Assembly: GCA_023441055.1 (NCBI GenBank) | Contig: JAEZQY010000061.1 | Location: 1-64,000 of the forward strand | From: Bacillota bacterium | GTDB taxonomy: Bacteria > Bacillota > Bacilli > Paenibacillales > UBA4045 | DNA length: 64,000 nucleotides | Direction: 5' to 3' | In this document: positions 25,311-33,352 of the stretch, one piece after another | Layout of the letters: each line of letters begins with the position of its first letter | How positions within the stretch are numbered: the stretch's first letter is position 1 | Program-made: the position numbers and the translations under genes | The notes under the pieces: model-generated | Database searches by the model: none | Seen by the model: only the letters and a program-made list of their open reading frames with translations | What the model was told of the DNA's origin: nothing

Positions 25311-28300
25311 ATGGCGCATACGATTCAACATTCTTTTCATAATTGGCGGCGTTCACATGACAAGATATCACCTAAGTTATTCGTCGATCTGGCCATTCAA
25401 CTCGTGCAGGTTATACAAGATAAGCATCAATTGCAGGGTGCAATCGGTAATCTTCAGCCTTCGCAAATCTATATCTCAGCAGATGGCAGCTCACTAAGCT
25501 GGAGCTTCTATGCTGGTGAGAGACAATTGTCCTATATGGCTCCTGAGCAACTGGGTATGATGGATAGAGGGCCGGATATTCGTAGTGATATGTACGTATT
25601 GGGCATTATTCTCTATGAACTTTATACCGGTAAGTATCCATATTCATCTGACCCTAGCAGGGACTGGGCGAGCATTCATCTCTATGATGAAATAACGCTG
25701 CATGATCAAGGTCAAGGTGCTCATGAGGCCTACATCTTCCAGATTCTTCGAAGGCTATTAAGTAAATCGCCAGACGAACGCTATCAAAGCGCGTATGGTC
25801 TTCTATACGATCTGCTGCAGCTTGAGAAGGCTGTTGGGCAAGGCAAGGATCGCTTCCGTATTGGTGAAGGTGATGCTAAACAGACGTTTCAATTACGTCG
25901 ATATCAGATCAAGCACGTCGAAGAGATTAATCAGCTAGCGGCGCTAAGGCACAAGCTTGCGAATGACTCTTTCGATGATCTTCATGTTGTTCTCGGAGAG
26001 AAGAACATCGGAAAAACAACATTGCTTAGCCAATATCAGGACTATCTGATCCACCAGGATGATAAGGTCATCACCCTGCAATGTTCTAAGGATAATCCGG
26101 AATCCTATCACCATGCGAAGGAGCTTCAAACGCTGCTCTTGCAATTGCTGCTAGAACAAGACAGCAACACGCTTAGAACATGCACGGCCTTATTGGAGCG
26201 TGAGCTAGGCGATGCAATCACAATGTGGAAGTCATTCGCTCCGTTGGCATCGCGCTTATGGAATGATGATCGCATAAGTGACAACGGTCAGACGCTGTTC
26301 GACTCTGGTCTGTGTCTGAAGGCTGTCATGATCTTATGTCAATGTGTGCATCCAGCTGCGATCCTCATTGATCAGCTAGAACATATCGATGAAGAAAGCT
26401 ATCAATTCCTATGTGAACTGGTGAAGAATAAACCATATAACAACTTATTGATTGTTGCAGCTTGTCAAAGCTCCATATGGGATAAGAGATTCCGCTCTAG
26501 AAGCCAATCTCATACGATAGAGGTCCCCCTTCTTTCGTATATCCAAATTCGAGAATGGATTGAACAGGCTTGTCAGGAGGACTCGATTCGGATCAGCCAA
26601 TTAAGCCGTATGGTATACCATTGGTCATATGGTAATCCCGGACGTATTCTGTCATTATTCGATCAATGGCAACAGCAGAACGTATTCTATTATGATGAAC
26701 AGCTACATAGCTGGCAATGGCATGCCGGATTGATGTCCAATCTCGCGGGTGAGGACGAAAACTGGAAAGCATTCATGCGTAATCTGAGCAAGCTGCCTCA
26801 GGAAACCACAGCATACTTGAAGGCAGCATCTGTCATTGGTATACAGTTTTCGATTGCGGCATTGGCACACCTAGTTGCGACGGACGAGCGTTATGTGAAG
26901 CAGAAATTGCATGCCGCCATGATGGAAGGGATTATCGCTTACCATGACGAGGGTGAGACCCAATGCCTATTCTTAATGAATGAGCTTCAGGAGCACATCT
27001 ATCAATCGATCGAGGCGGATGCTCGAGCGGCATGGCATCTGATCATGGGTAGGAGTCAGGTTGATCGAGCTGCCGTCTCTCACATCTATCATTTAAACCG
27101 TGCCATTCCTTTATTGTCGGCAACAGAATGTTTGGAGCTTGCACGACTGAATGCCGAAAGCGGCATGCGCGCCTATCATGGGAAAAAGTATAAGCAAGCT
27201 GCCGTGGACTTTAAATTTGCCTTACAAGTGTTGGAACAACACGAAGCAAGCTCGCTGAAGCTACAACGACGCGTCATTCTTTATTTGGCGATGTCATTAT
27301 CCTATTGCAATGAAATAGCGGATTCCAAGCAGTATTTTCAGCGGGTAGAGCATGACCTGAATGAGCTTGACGACGAAGATTACTTGGCAGCCTGCCAGCA
27401 TCAAATCGATTTCAACTCCTTTCATCGCAACAAGAAGGTAATCGCTGTTGCTAAGCAAGGCTTAATCAGATTTGGCTACAAGGCCGAAGGTTCTTCTAGT
27501 CTATGGCATGCGTTAGTGCAAACTGCTCTGACCCTTCGAATGGTGCGTGAATACCGTCGTAATCTGTCAAGCATACAGCTGTGCGAGGATAAGGACTATT
27601 ACGCGCAGTGTAAAATTATGAGAGGCCAGTTTTTCGCCTTATTGGGGGAGGATGCCGTTCAACTGTTGACCGCGTATTCGAAGTTTATCCGTTATGGCTT
27701 GAAAAAAGGCATTAATGTTGATTTTGTCGATATCTTTTCATCCTATGAAGTATTAATTCAGCGAGTCTTCTCCATTGGGTATCCCTACTGGCCTAAGGAT
27801 ATGTTCACACAGCTGTCCTTATTGCTGCCAAGACACGATGATCTCAGCTTTACGAGCAGGTACGCCTATAGCGTAATCCATCAATTGCAGGATCCGTTCG
27901 GGACGGAAGCTGGTTTATTAAAAGCCGTTCGTGCATCGCTTGAGCAATCCGAACAACTGTTCATGAACCTGGCAGCACTTACGTTCATCGTGTGCAACCA
28001 AGGCAAGCTCAGTCAATTGGAAGAGATGCTCAGGTTATTCGAGCATAAGAATAATCATTTATTCAATCTTAGTACGTTACATTATAAGAACTATGTCATG
28101 GACTACTACGGTTCCTGGAAGCGTGAGGATCAGCTTTACTCCTTTATTCAGCTGCAGGACAATGGACAACCGGAGGATATCGATAACTTCATCGCCATTC
28201 AACGTGCGGAGCAGGCTTATTTGGCAGGTGAGTATGGGATCGGTATAAAGTGGGTCAGACAAGCACGTACGAATGAGCTTGAACAAGACTGGATTCGCAA

Positions 28301-29573
28301 TCGAAGATTGCGGGTTTATGAGGCTCTGCTCGCAGCGGAATTGGTTCGATCTACCGATGGCAAGCAAAGAGAAGAATATAAACGGATGGTGGTGCGATGC
28401 GCGAAGAGGATGCAGAGCTGGCAAGGCGCATATGGTCTTGAGAGCTCGTCTTATTATCTGGTGCGCGCTGAGGCTAATCGGTTAGCGGGACGTATGGAAA
28501 AAGCATTACATGATTATGAGCTTGCTGTGAAAAAGGCAAAGACAGAGGAGCACTGGCTGCTCCAAGGTATTGCTTATGAGAGACAAGCTTATGCTTATCA
28601 AGAGAAGGGATTCGAATCTGGCTTTATGATTTCATTGGTTGATGCCTGGAATGCCTATCGGAAGTGGGGAGCCGAGGCCAAGGCGGCGGCACTCCTGAGC
28701 GAACACCCGCAATTGATGGTCAGGCATTCCTCTGAAGCTAGCGTTAACGGGATTGCTTCTGGACCGGAAGTGACACCCCACTTGCCTTCCAATGAACAAG
28801 ACCATAGGCATGTAATGACGATGGGACATGCTCAAGATGCCTGGAAATGGCTGGATAAACTTACATACAACGATCCATCTATTCGTAACTTGAACAAATT
28901 GCTCGACATGATTCAACAGCAGACGGGTGCAGAGAGAGGGCTTCTCCTGCAGCTTGATGATGATCAATATGAACTGATTGCCGCAACAGAAGCAATAATA
29001 GAGGATGGCACCCCGCTGGAATCGCTAGCAGCATTGCCGATCCTTCGCTATGTGAATCGAACACATGAGACGATATTACTCGCACATGCCGGCACTAGTC
29101 GTTATAAATCGGATGTCCATATACAAGCACATGGCGTGAAGTCACTTCTATGTATGACCGTGAGGCTGCAAGCTGAATCAAGGCATTGGCTGCTCTACCT
29201 GGAAAGTCGCAGCATATCTGAGGTGTTCTCCAATCGTACGATTGACATGATCCAACTCTTGATTACAAGATTCGCTTACTTACAGTTTATTAGTGAATCA
29301 AAGCTGACAGGGGAATCTGTTGAAGTATCCCGCGAAGCGAAGCTCATGCGGGCTACAACCAAGATGCAAGGTGAACTGGTGGAATCATTAACGAGTCGTG
29401 AATTAGAGGTTCTACAATTACTCAGCACGGGGTTATCCAATCGCGATATAGCAAAGCAATTATTCGTAAGTGAATCCACGATAAAGACCCATGTGTCTAA
29501 TGTTTATGGAAAACTCGGTGTCAAACGTCGGACTCAGGCAGTGAAACGCGCGGAGGAGCTTGATTTACTATAA
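25311..29573 (+). CDS. Giant LuxR-type regulator: kinase-like, ATPase, TPR, GAF, HTH
   Basis: 1420 aa. Residues about 1-165 look like the C-lobe of a Ser/Thr kinase: GNLQPSQIYI in place of HRDLKPxN, YMAPEQLG as the APE motif, RSDMYVLGIILYELYTGKYP. The catalytic aspartate and DFG are absent, so it is a probable pseudokinase. A STAND/AAA-type ATPase follows with Walker A GEKNIGKTTLLSQ near 229 and AAILIDQLEHIDEES as Walker B near 350. Helical TPR-like repeats span about 620-1120, a GAF-like domain about 1190-1330, and the final 61 residues are a LuxR helix-turn-helix (LTSRELEVLQLLSTGLSNRDIAKQLFV). It resembles MalT/PknK-like signal-integration regulators. AAGGAG is about 13 bases from the ATG, rather far. 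Targets unknown; the neighbouring SLH protein gene and the eCIS are candidates only by proximity. Confidence 0.85.
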   Translation: MAHTIQHSFHNWRRSHDKISPKLFVDLAIQLVQVIQDKHQLQGAIGNLQPSQIYISADGSSLSWSFYAGERQLSYMAPEQLGMMDRGPDIRSDMYVLGIILYELYTGKYPYSSDPSRDWASIHLYDEITLHDQGQGAHEAYIFQILRRLLSKSPDERYQSAYGLLYDLLQLEKAVGQGKDRFRIGEGDAKQTFQLRRYQIKHVEEINQLAALRHKLANDSFDDLHVVLGEKNIGKTTLLSQYQDYLIHQDDKVITLQCSKDNPESYHHAKELQTLLLQLLLEQDSNTLRTCTALLERELGDAITMWKSFAPLASRLWNDDRISDNGQTLFDSGLCLKAVMILCQCVHPAAILIDQLEHIDEESYQFLCELVKNKPYNNLLIVAACQSSIWDKRFRSRSQSHTIEVPLLSYIQIREWIEQACQEDSIRISQLSRMVYHWSYGNPGRILSLFDQWQQQNVFYYDEQLHSWQWHAGLMSNLAGEDENWKAFMRNLSKLPQETTAYLKAASVIGIQFSIAALAHLVATDERYVKQKLHAAMMEGIIAYHDEGETQCLFLMNELQEHIYQSIEADARAAWHLIMGRSQVDRAAVSHIYHLNRAIPLLSATECLELARLNAESGMRAYHGKKYKQAAVDFKFALQVLEQHEASSLKLQRRVILYLAMSLSYCNEIADSKQYFQRVEHDLNELDDEDYLAACQHQIDFNSFHRNKKVIAVAKQGLIRFGYKAEGSSSLWHALVQTALTLRMVREYRRNLSSIQLCEDKDYYAQCKIMRGQFFALLGEDAVQLLTAYSKFIRYGLKKGINVDFVDIFSSYEVLIQRVFSIGYPYWPKDMFTQLSLLLPRHDDLSFTSRYAYSVIHQLQDPFGTEAGLLKAVRASLEQSEQLFMNLAALTFIVCNQGKLSQLEEMLRLFEHKNNHLFNLSTLHYKNYVMDYYGSWKREDQLYSFIQLQDNGQPEDIDNFIAIQRAEQAYLAGEYGIGIKWVRQARTNELEQDWIRNRRLRVYEALLAAELVRSTDGKQREEYKRMVVRCAKRMQSWQGAYGLESSSYYLVRAEANRLAGRMEKALHDYELAVKKAKTEEHWLLQGIAYERQAYAYQEKGFESGFMISLVDAWNAYRKWGAEAKAAALLSEHPQLMVRHSSEASVNGIASGPEVTPHLPSNEQDHRHVMTMGHAQDAWKWLDKLTYNDPSIRNLNKLLDMIQQQTGAERGLLLQLDDDQYELIAATEAIIEDGTPLESLAALPILRYVNRTHETILLAHAGTSRYKSDVHIQAHGVKSLLCMTVRLQAESRHWLLYLESRSISEVFSNRTIDMIQLLITRFAYLQFISESKLTGESVEVSREAKLMRATTKMQGELVESLTSRELEVLQLLSTGLSNRDIAKQLFVSESTIKTHVSNVYGKLGVKRRTQAVKRAEELDLL

Positions 29574-29598
29574 TGCATGCTAAGTAGAGATACATTCA

Positions 29599-29607
29599 TG
29601 ATATAAT
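29599..29607 (+). promoter_or_regulatory. Extended -10 promoter of the MscS gene
   Basis: TGATATAAT combines the extended -10 TGN with a perfect TATAAT, 43 bases before the ATG at 29650. No -35 hexamer is evident, which is tolerable for extended -10 promoters. Confidence 0.6.
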
Positions 29608-29649
29608 AGGAAATTGAGGTGTAAACAACTAGCTATAAGAGGTGAACGC

Positions 29650-30894
29650 ATGGAATTTATACAAACACAACTACTAGAGCTCGGTGTGCATCCAGACTAT
29701 GTAGATAAGTTGGCTGCGGCTGTCATGATCGTATTTGTTATCCTGCTCAGCATGGTGGCTAACTTCATCGCGAAGAAGATTGTGCTGCGAATTATCACGA
29801 GGCTTGTCAAGCGGAACAAATTTCACTGGGATGATATCTTGTTAGAGCGGAAGGTGTTCCAGCGATTATCGCATATTGTGCCCGTTATTATCATCTACTC
29901 CTTCTCCACGGCTTTCCCTGATTATCAGGAATGGATTGAACGGGGAGCGATCGTCTATTTCATCGTGATTGCGATAGTCGTCGTGAATACGAGTCTGAAT
30001 GCGGCAGATGAAATCTATCGAACCTATGAGATTTCTAAGGTGAAGCCAATTAAGGGCTTTATCCAGGTCATTAAGATTGTAGTCGGCACGATCGGGGTCA
30101 TCCTGGTTATCGCGGAATTGATCGGGCAGAGTCCGCTCATTCTGCTAAGCGGGCTGGGCGCGCTGTCAGCCGTTCTGCTCATCGTCTTCAAGGACTCCCT
30201 GCTCGGCCTGGTGGCCGGTATTCAGCTGACCTCCAACGACATGTTGCGCGTAGGGGACTGGGTCGAGATGCCCAAGTATAACGCGGACGGCGATGTCATC
30301 GATATCTCGCTGAATACCGTGAAGATCCTAAATTTCGATAAAACAATTACGACGGTCCCTGCGTATGCCTTTATATCCGATTCGTATAAGAATTGGAGGG
30401 GCATGAATATCGCAGGTGGGCGGCGGATTAAGCGCTCCGTCTATATCGATACCAGCAGCATTGCATTCTGCACGCCAGAGCAAATTCGAGATTATCAGAA
30501 GGTTCATTACCTGACCGATTATATCATCGAACGACAGCAGGAAATTGACACCTACAATGAACAGCATCAGATTGACCGTTCGAGTAAGGTCAACGGCAGA
30601 CAGATGACCAATATTGGCGTATTCCGCGCCTATATGTTGAATTATCTGAAGCAGCATCCTAAGATCCACCAAGACATGACCCTGATCGTCAGACAGCTGG
30701 CCCCGGGCGAATATGGCCTGCCGCTAGAGATTTATGCCTTCACGAATGATACGAACTGGGTCGTGTACGAATCCATACAATCCGATATCTTCGATCATAT
30801 TATGGCGGTCGCGCCGGAGTTCGGACTGCGGGTATTCCAGAACCCTACAGGAAACGATCTACGGACAGCTATCGGCGATCGAGTTAACGCCTAA
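29650..30894 (+). CDS. MscS-family mechanosensitive channel (YbdG-like)
   Basis: 414 aa, close to E. coli YbdG in length. Four to five membrane helices in residues 20-165, then the pore-lining helix SGLGALSAVLLIVFKDSLLGLVAGIQL and the beta domain GDWVEMPKYNADGDVIDISLNTVKILNFDKTITTVPAYAF, the MscS signature region. It relieves turgor on hypo-osmotic shock. The ATG at 29650 has GAGGTG six bases upstream; a longer in-frame start at 29614 adds residues with no Shine-Dalgarno support. It is monocistronic, with its own promoter and a perfect 18-bp terminator stem. Confidence 0.92.
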   Translation: MEFIQTQLLELGVHPDYVDKLAAAVMIVFVILLSMVANFIAKKIVLRIITRLVKRNKFHWDDILLERKVFQRLSHIVPVIIIYSFSTAFPDYQEWIERGAIVYFIVIAIVVVNTSLNAADEIYRTYEISKVKPIKGFIQVIKIVVGTIGVILVIAELIGQSPLILLSGLGALSAVLLIVFKDSLLGLVAGIQLTSNDMLRVGDWVEMPKYNADGDVIDISLNTVKILNFDKTITTVPAYAFISDSYKNWRGMNIAGGRRIKRSVYIDTSSIAFCTPEQIRDYQKVHYLTDYIIERQQEIDTYNEQHQIDRSSKVNGRQMTNIGVFRAYMLNYLKQHPKIHQDMTLIVRQLAPGEYGLPLEIYAFTNDTNWVVYESIQSDIFDHIMAVAPEFGLRVFQNPTGNDLRTAIGDRVNA

Positions 30895-30895
30895 A

Positions 30896-30938
30896 CAACA
30901 AGACAGCTCATTCTGTATAGGAATGAGCTGTCTTGTTG
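30896..30938 (+). terminator. Terminator hairpin after the MscS gene
   Basis: An 18-bp perfect inverted repeat (arms 30896-30913 and 30921-30938; core GACAGCTCATTC/GAATGAGCTGTC) with a 7-base loop. The following T tract is weak (TGCTGTTGTATT). The adjoining stretch up to 31077 holds no gene. Confidence 0.75.
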
Positions 30939-31077
30939 TGCTGTTGTATTGTAGGCTGCGAGCTGATAACTGAAAACCCCGTCCGCGTACCTGCACTAGA
31001 AAACAAAAAAGAGCAGCTAAGCGGCTCTAATCGATGTAGGAATATGTATGTACGTCGCAAGATGCTGGAAGTAAGAA

Positions 31078-31154
31078 TGGCGGAGCCGACGGGATTCGAA
31101 CCCGCGGTCTCCTGCGTGACAGGCAGGCATGTTAGGCCTCTACACCACGGCTCC
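31078..31154 (-). tRNA. tRNA-Asp (GTC)
   Basis: Read on the minus strand: acceptor GGAGCCG pairs with CGGCTCC, discriminator G, and CCA encoded in the gene. The T arm is GCGGGTTCGAATCCCGT, and the anticodon stem CCTGC/GCAGG encloses loop CTGTCAC, giving anticodon GTC. All four arms fold. It is a single isolated tRNA gene, not a cluster. Confidence 0.96.
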
Positions 31155-31212
31155 GTGTCAAACTTGGCAATTTCTGCAGTACACCAGATATCTTAGCATG
31201 CCATGCATTGTC

Positions 31213-31241
31213 TTGACAAGCTATGATAGGATTGATTTAAT
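31213..31241 (+). promoter_or_regulatory. SigA-type promoter of the Gfo/Idh/MocA gene
   Basis: TTGACA (31213-31218), 17-base spacer, TTTAAT (31236-31241), then AGAGGAG and the ATG at 31266. It is one of the best matches to the vegetative consensus in the window. Confidence 0.8.
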
Positions 31242-31265
31242 ACTCTCTTAAGAGGAGCTGACGGC

Positions 31266-32180
31266 ATGAACAAGCAACAGGAGAAAATCAAGCTAGGCAT
31301 TATAGGATTAGATACATCTCATGTAATCGCGTTCACTGAGCTGCTGACGGATGCTGAGCATCCATATCATGTGGCGGGCGCGGTTGTAACAGTGGCTTAC
31401 CCAGGCGGGTCGCCAGACTTCGAGCTAAGTATCTCACGTGTGGATGGCTTTACCTCGAAGCTGCGTGATACGTATCAGGTGCAGATTGTGGATGCGCCGG
31501 AGGCTGTGGCGGAGCGGTGTGACGCGATTCTGTTGGAATCAGCAGACGGTCGGGTTCATCTAGAGCAATTCAAGCGTATCGCTCCTTATGGGAAGCCGGT
31601 ATTCATCGATAAGCCGCTGGCGGTTACCTCGACTGATGCGCGGGAGATCTATGCGATAGCGGAACAGTACAACATTCCCGTAATGAGCGCTTCATCTCTT
31701 CGCTATGCTGAAGGCTTCGTAGAGAAGCTGAGCAATAGGAACAAGGGGCCTGTGATCGGGATGGATGTGTACGGACCCATGGCAATTCAGCCGACTCAGC
31801 CTGGCTTATTCTGGTATGGCATCCATACGGCAGAGATGCTGATTGCAGCGCTCGGTCCGCATTGTGTTCATGTAAGCGCAGTGACCACAGACCAGCATGA
31901 TCTGATCGTCGGGACATGGGCTGACGGACGGGTCGGCACTCTGCGCGGCAATCGCAGCGGCAACCAGGAATTCGGAGCGGTCATTCATCGGGAGCAGGGC
32001 AGTCAGCATGTTGATGTACAGGCGCATCCCAAATCCTACTACGCTAGTCTGCTGGAGCGGATCATGGAGATGTTCCGAACCGGTCAGCCGCAGATCCCAG
32101 CAGAAGAGACGCTCGCGATTATTCGATTTATTGAAGCGGCTAATACGAGCAGAGAGACCGGTCAAGTTGTCTCATTGTAA
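31266..32180 (+). CDS. Gfo/Idh/MocA-family NAD(P)-dependent oxidoreductase
   Basis: 304 aa. Rossmann start KLGIIGLDTSHVIAFTELL, with aspartate-threonine-serine-histidine after the glycine motif, as in a subgroup of this family. DAILLESADGRVHLEQFKRI and FIDKPLAVTSTDAREIYAIA carry the catalytic lysine of the family (D/E-K-P). The C-terminal alpha/beta domain includes FWYGIHTAEMLIAALGPHCV. It probably oxidises or reduces a sugar or cyclitol; the substrate is unknown. It is expressed from its own promoter and ends at a bidirectional terminator. It marks the last housekeeping-type gene before the injection-system locus. Confidence 0.88.
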   Translation: MNKQQEKIKLGIIGLDTSHVIAFTELLTDAEHPYHVAGAVVTVAYPGGSPDFELSISRVDGFTSKLRDTYQVQIVDAPEAVAERCDAILLESADGRVHLEQFKRIAPYGKPVFIDKPLAVTSTDAREIYAIAEQYNIPVMSASSLRYAEGFVEKLSNRNKGPVIGMDVYGPMAIQPTQPGLFWYGIHTAEMLIAALGPHCVHVSAVTTDQHDLIVGTWADGRVGTLRGNRSGNQEFGAVIHREQGSQHVDVQAHPKSYYASLLERIMEMFRTGQPQIPAEETLAIIRFIEAANTSRETGQVVSL

Positions 32181-32246
32181 TTAGGAGATAGGCTTTCCGC
32201 AAATCTAGAAGAGACAGCGTACACCCTGTAGCTTAAGGGAGACAAT

Positions 32247-32298
32247 CGACATAAGAACGGGCAACCTAATCGTGAAATTAGGTTGCCCGTTTATGTCG
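32247..32298. terminator. Bidirectional terminator between convergent genes
   Basis: CGACATAA-GA-ACGGGCAACCTAAT (32247-32270) pairs with ATTAGGTTGCCCGT-TTATGTCG (32277-32298), over 20 base pairs with a small bulge. It lies between the oxidoreductase gene (plus) and the 342-aa gene (minus) and can serve both. Confidence 0.85.
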
Positions 32299-32308
32299 TG
32301 ATGTACAT

Positions 32309-33337
32309 TCACACATTCACTAAAGGCAGATAATGCTCCATAATCTTCAAGTGCTCAGCCAGCAGAAAGCCTAGCATGCCGAGTTCGAATGATCCGGCAG
32401 TGAAAAGCGTTGACCGGAATCGAAGCTCTCCGTCCTCATCGTCCATCTCGAAGCTGCCATAAGTCAGATCGTAATTCTGACTCATCAGGAGTGCTGCGAG
32501 CTCCTCGCGGCGCTGAGCCGGAATGGCGATTGGGAAGACTGAGTAGATGGCGCAGAATTGATCGTCCTCATTGATGCGGATCAGGGATATCCAGCTGCCG
32601 GCTTGACTGTTGAAGCGCAGTCGTAACAATTCCGCATCCAACTGTTCAAATTTGAGTTCCTTCGCCTGAAGGTAAGTCGCAATCTGATCACCCAGCGAGC
32701 CTGAAGCGGCACCTGGTGAGGCTTGAGCGAGGCCTGACGATTGCCCCTCTGCAGCACCTGAGACTTGTCCGAGCTCTGTTGGATCTGTCTCGGTTAGCTG
32801 CCTGCTCCAATTCGTGCGGAGGCTGACGGTTAAGGATGCGATCTCTGCACCGCCTGGCCCTGTAAGCTCAACCGCTAATTGTTCCGGCAGCTTTACAGCC
32901 TGCTTCAATTCGAGAGCCATCCAACATTCCGTATAAGTAACCGGGGGCGGGAGAGCTTTAACGGTTACAGAATCATCCGTCGAATCTGACGCAACGGTGA
33001 CCGGCAGCAGCGCGTCGAACACATCCTCGGCATCTAGTCCGAGTGCTGCATAGCGACGGGAGAGGCTTGGACGCAGCATGGCTCGCGCTACTACAGGCTG
33101 GTCTCCGTCGAAGGCTGCCTCAGTTACGATAGCGCTGGAGAAGAGATGGAACCATTCCTCATCCACAGCTTGAATTGCGGTGACACCGTCTATCTCGAAC
33201 AGCAATTCACATAGGCAGGCCTCGTCAGAAGCTTCGAATGTAATTTGCTTCACCGTGGCAGGGACCGCTTCGCCTGACAATGTCTTGAATCGCGTCGGTA
33301 GATCGGTCTTAATGCTCGATTGCTGAGTCATACGCAA
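32309..33337 (-). CDS. Protein with YbjN / secretion-chaperone-like C-terminal domain
   Basis: 342 aa. Residues about 1-185 are an unrecognised beta-rich domain. A low-complexity Gly/Ser/Ala/Gln linker spans about 195-222. The C-terminal 115 residues (LDAELLRLRFNSQAGSWISLIRI, FPIAIPAQRREELAALLMSQNYDLTYGSFEMDDEDGELRFRSTL) look like a YbjN domain, a fold shared with type III secretion chaperones. It starts 15 bases downstream of the 934-aa gene and follows it in one operon. AGGAGG is six bases from the TTG at 33337 and 12 from an ATG at 33331; the TTG is taken, with some doubt. Its position beside a large protein next to an injection system suggests a cargo chaperone (inference). Confidence 0.7.
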   Translation of the reverse strand: MRMTQQSSIKTDLPTRFKTLSGEAVPATVKQITFEASDEACLCELLFEIDGVTAIQAVDEEWFHLFSSAIVTEAAFDGDQPVVARAMLRPSLSRRYAALGLDAEDVFDALLPVTVASDSTDDSVTVKALPPPVTYTECWMALELKQAVKLPEQLAVELTGPGGAEIASLTVSLRTNWSRQLTETDPTELGQVSGAAEGQSSGLAQASPGAASGSLGDQIATYLQAKELKFEQLDAELLRLRFNSQAGSWISLIRINEDDQFCAIYSVFPIAIPAQRREELAALLMSQNYDLTYGSFEMDDEDGELRFRSTLFTAGSFELGMLGFLLAEHLKIMEHYLPLVNV

Positions 33338-33352
33338 CTGACACCTCCTCTT

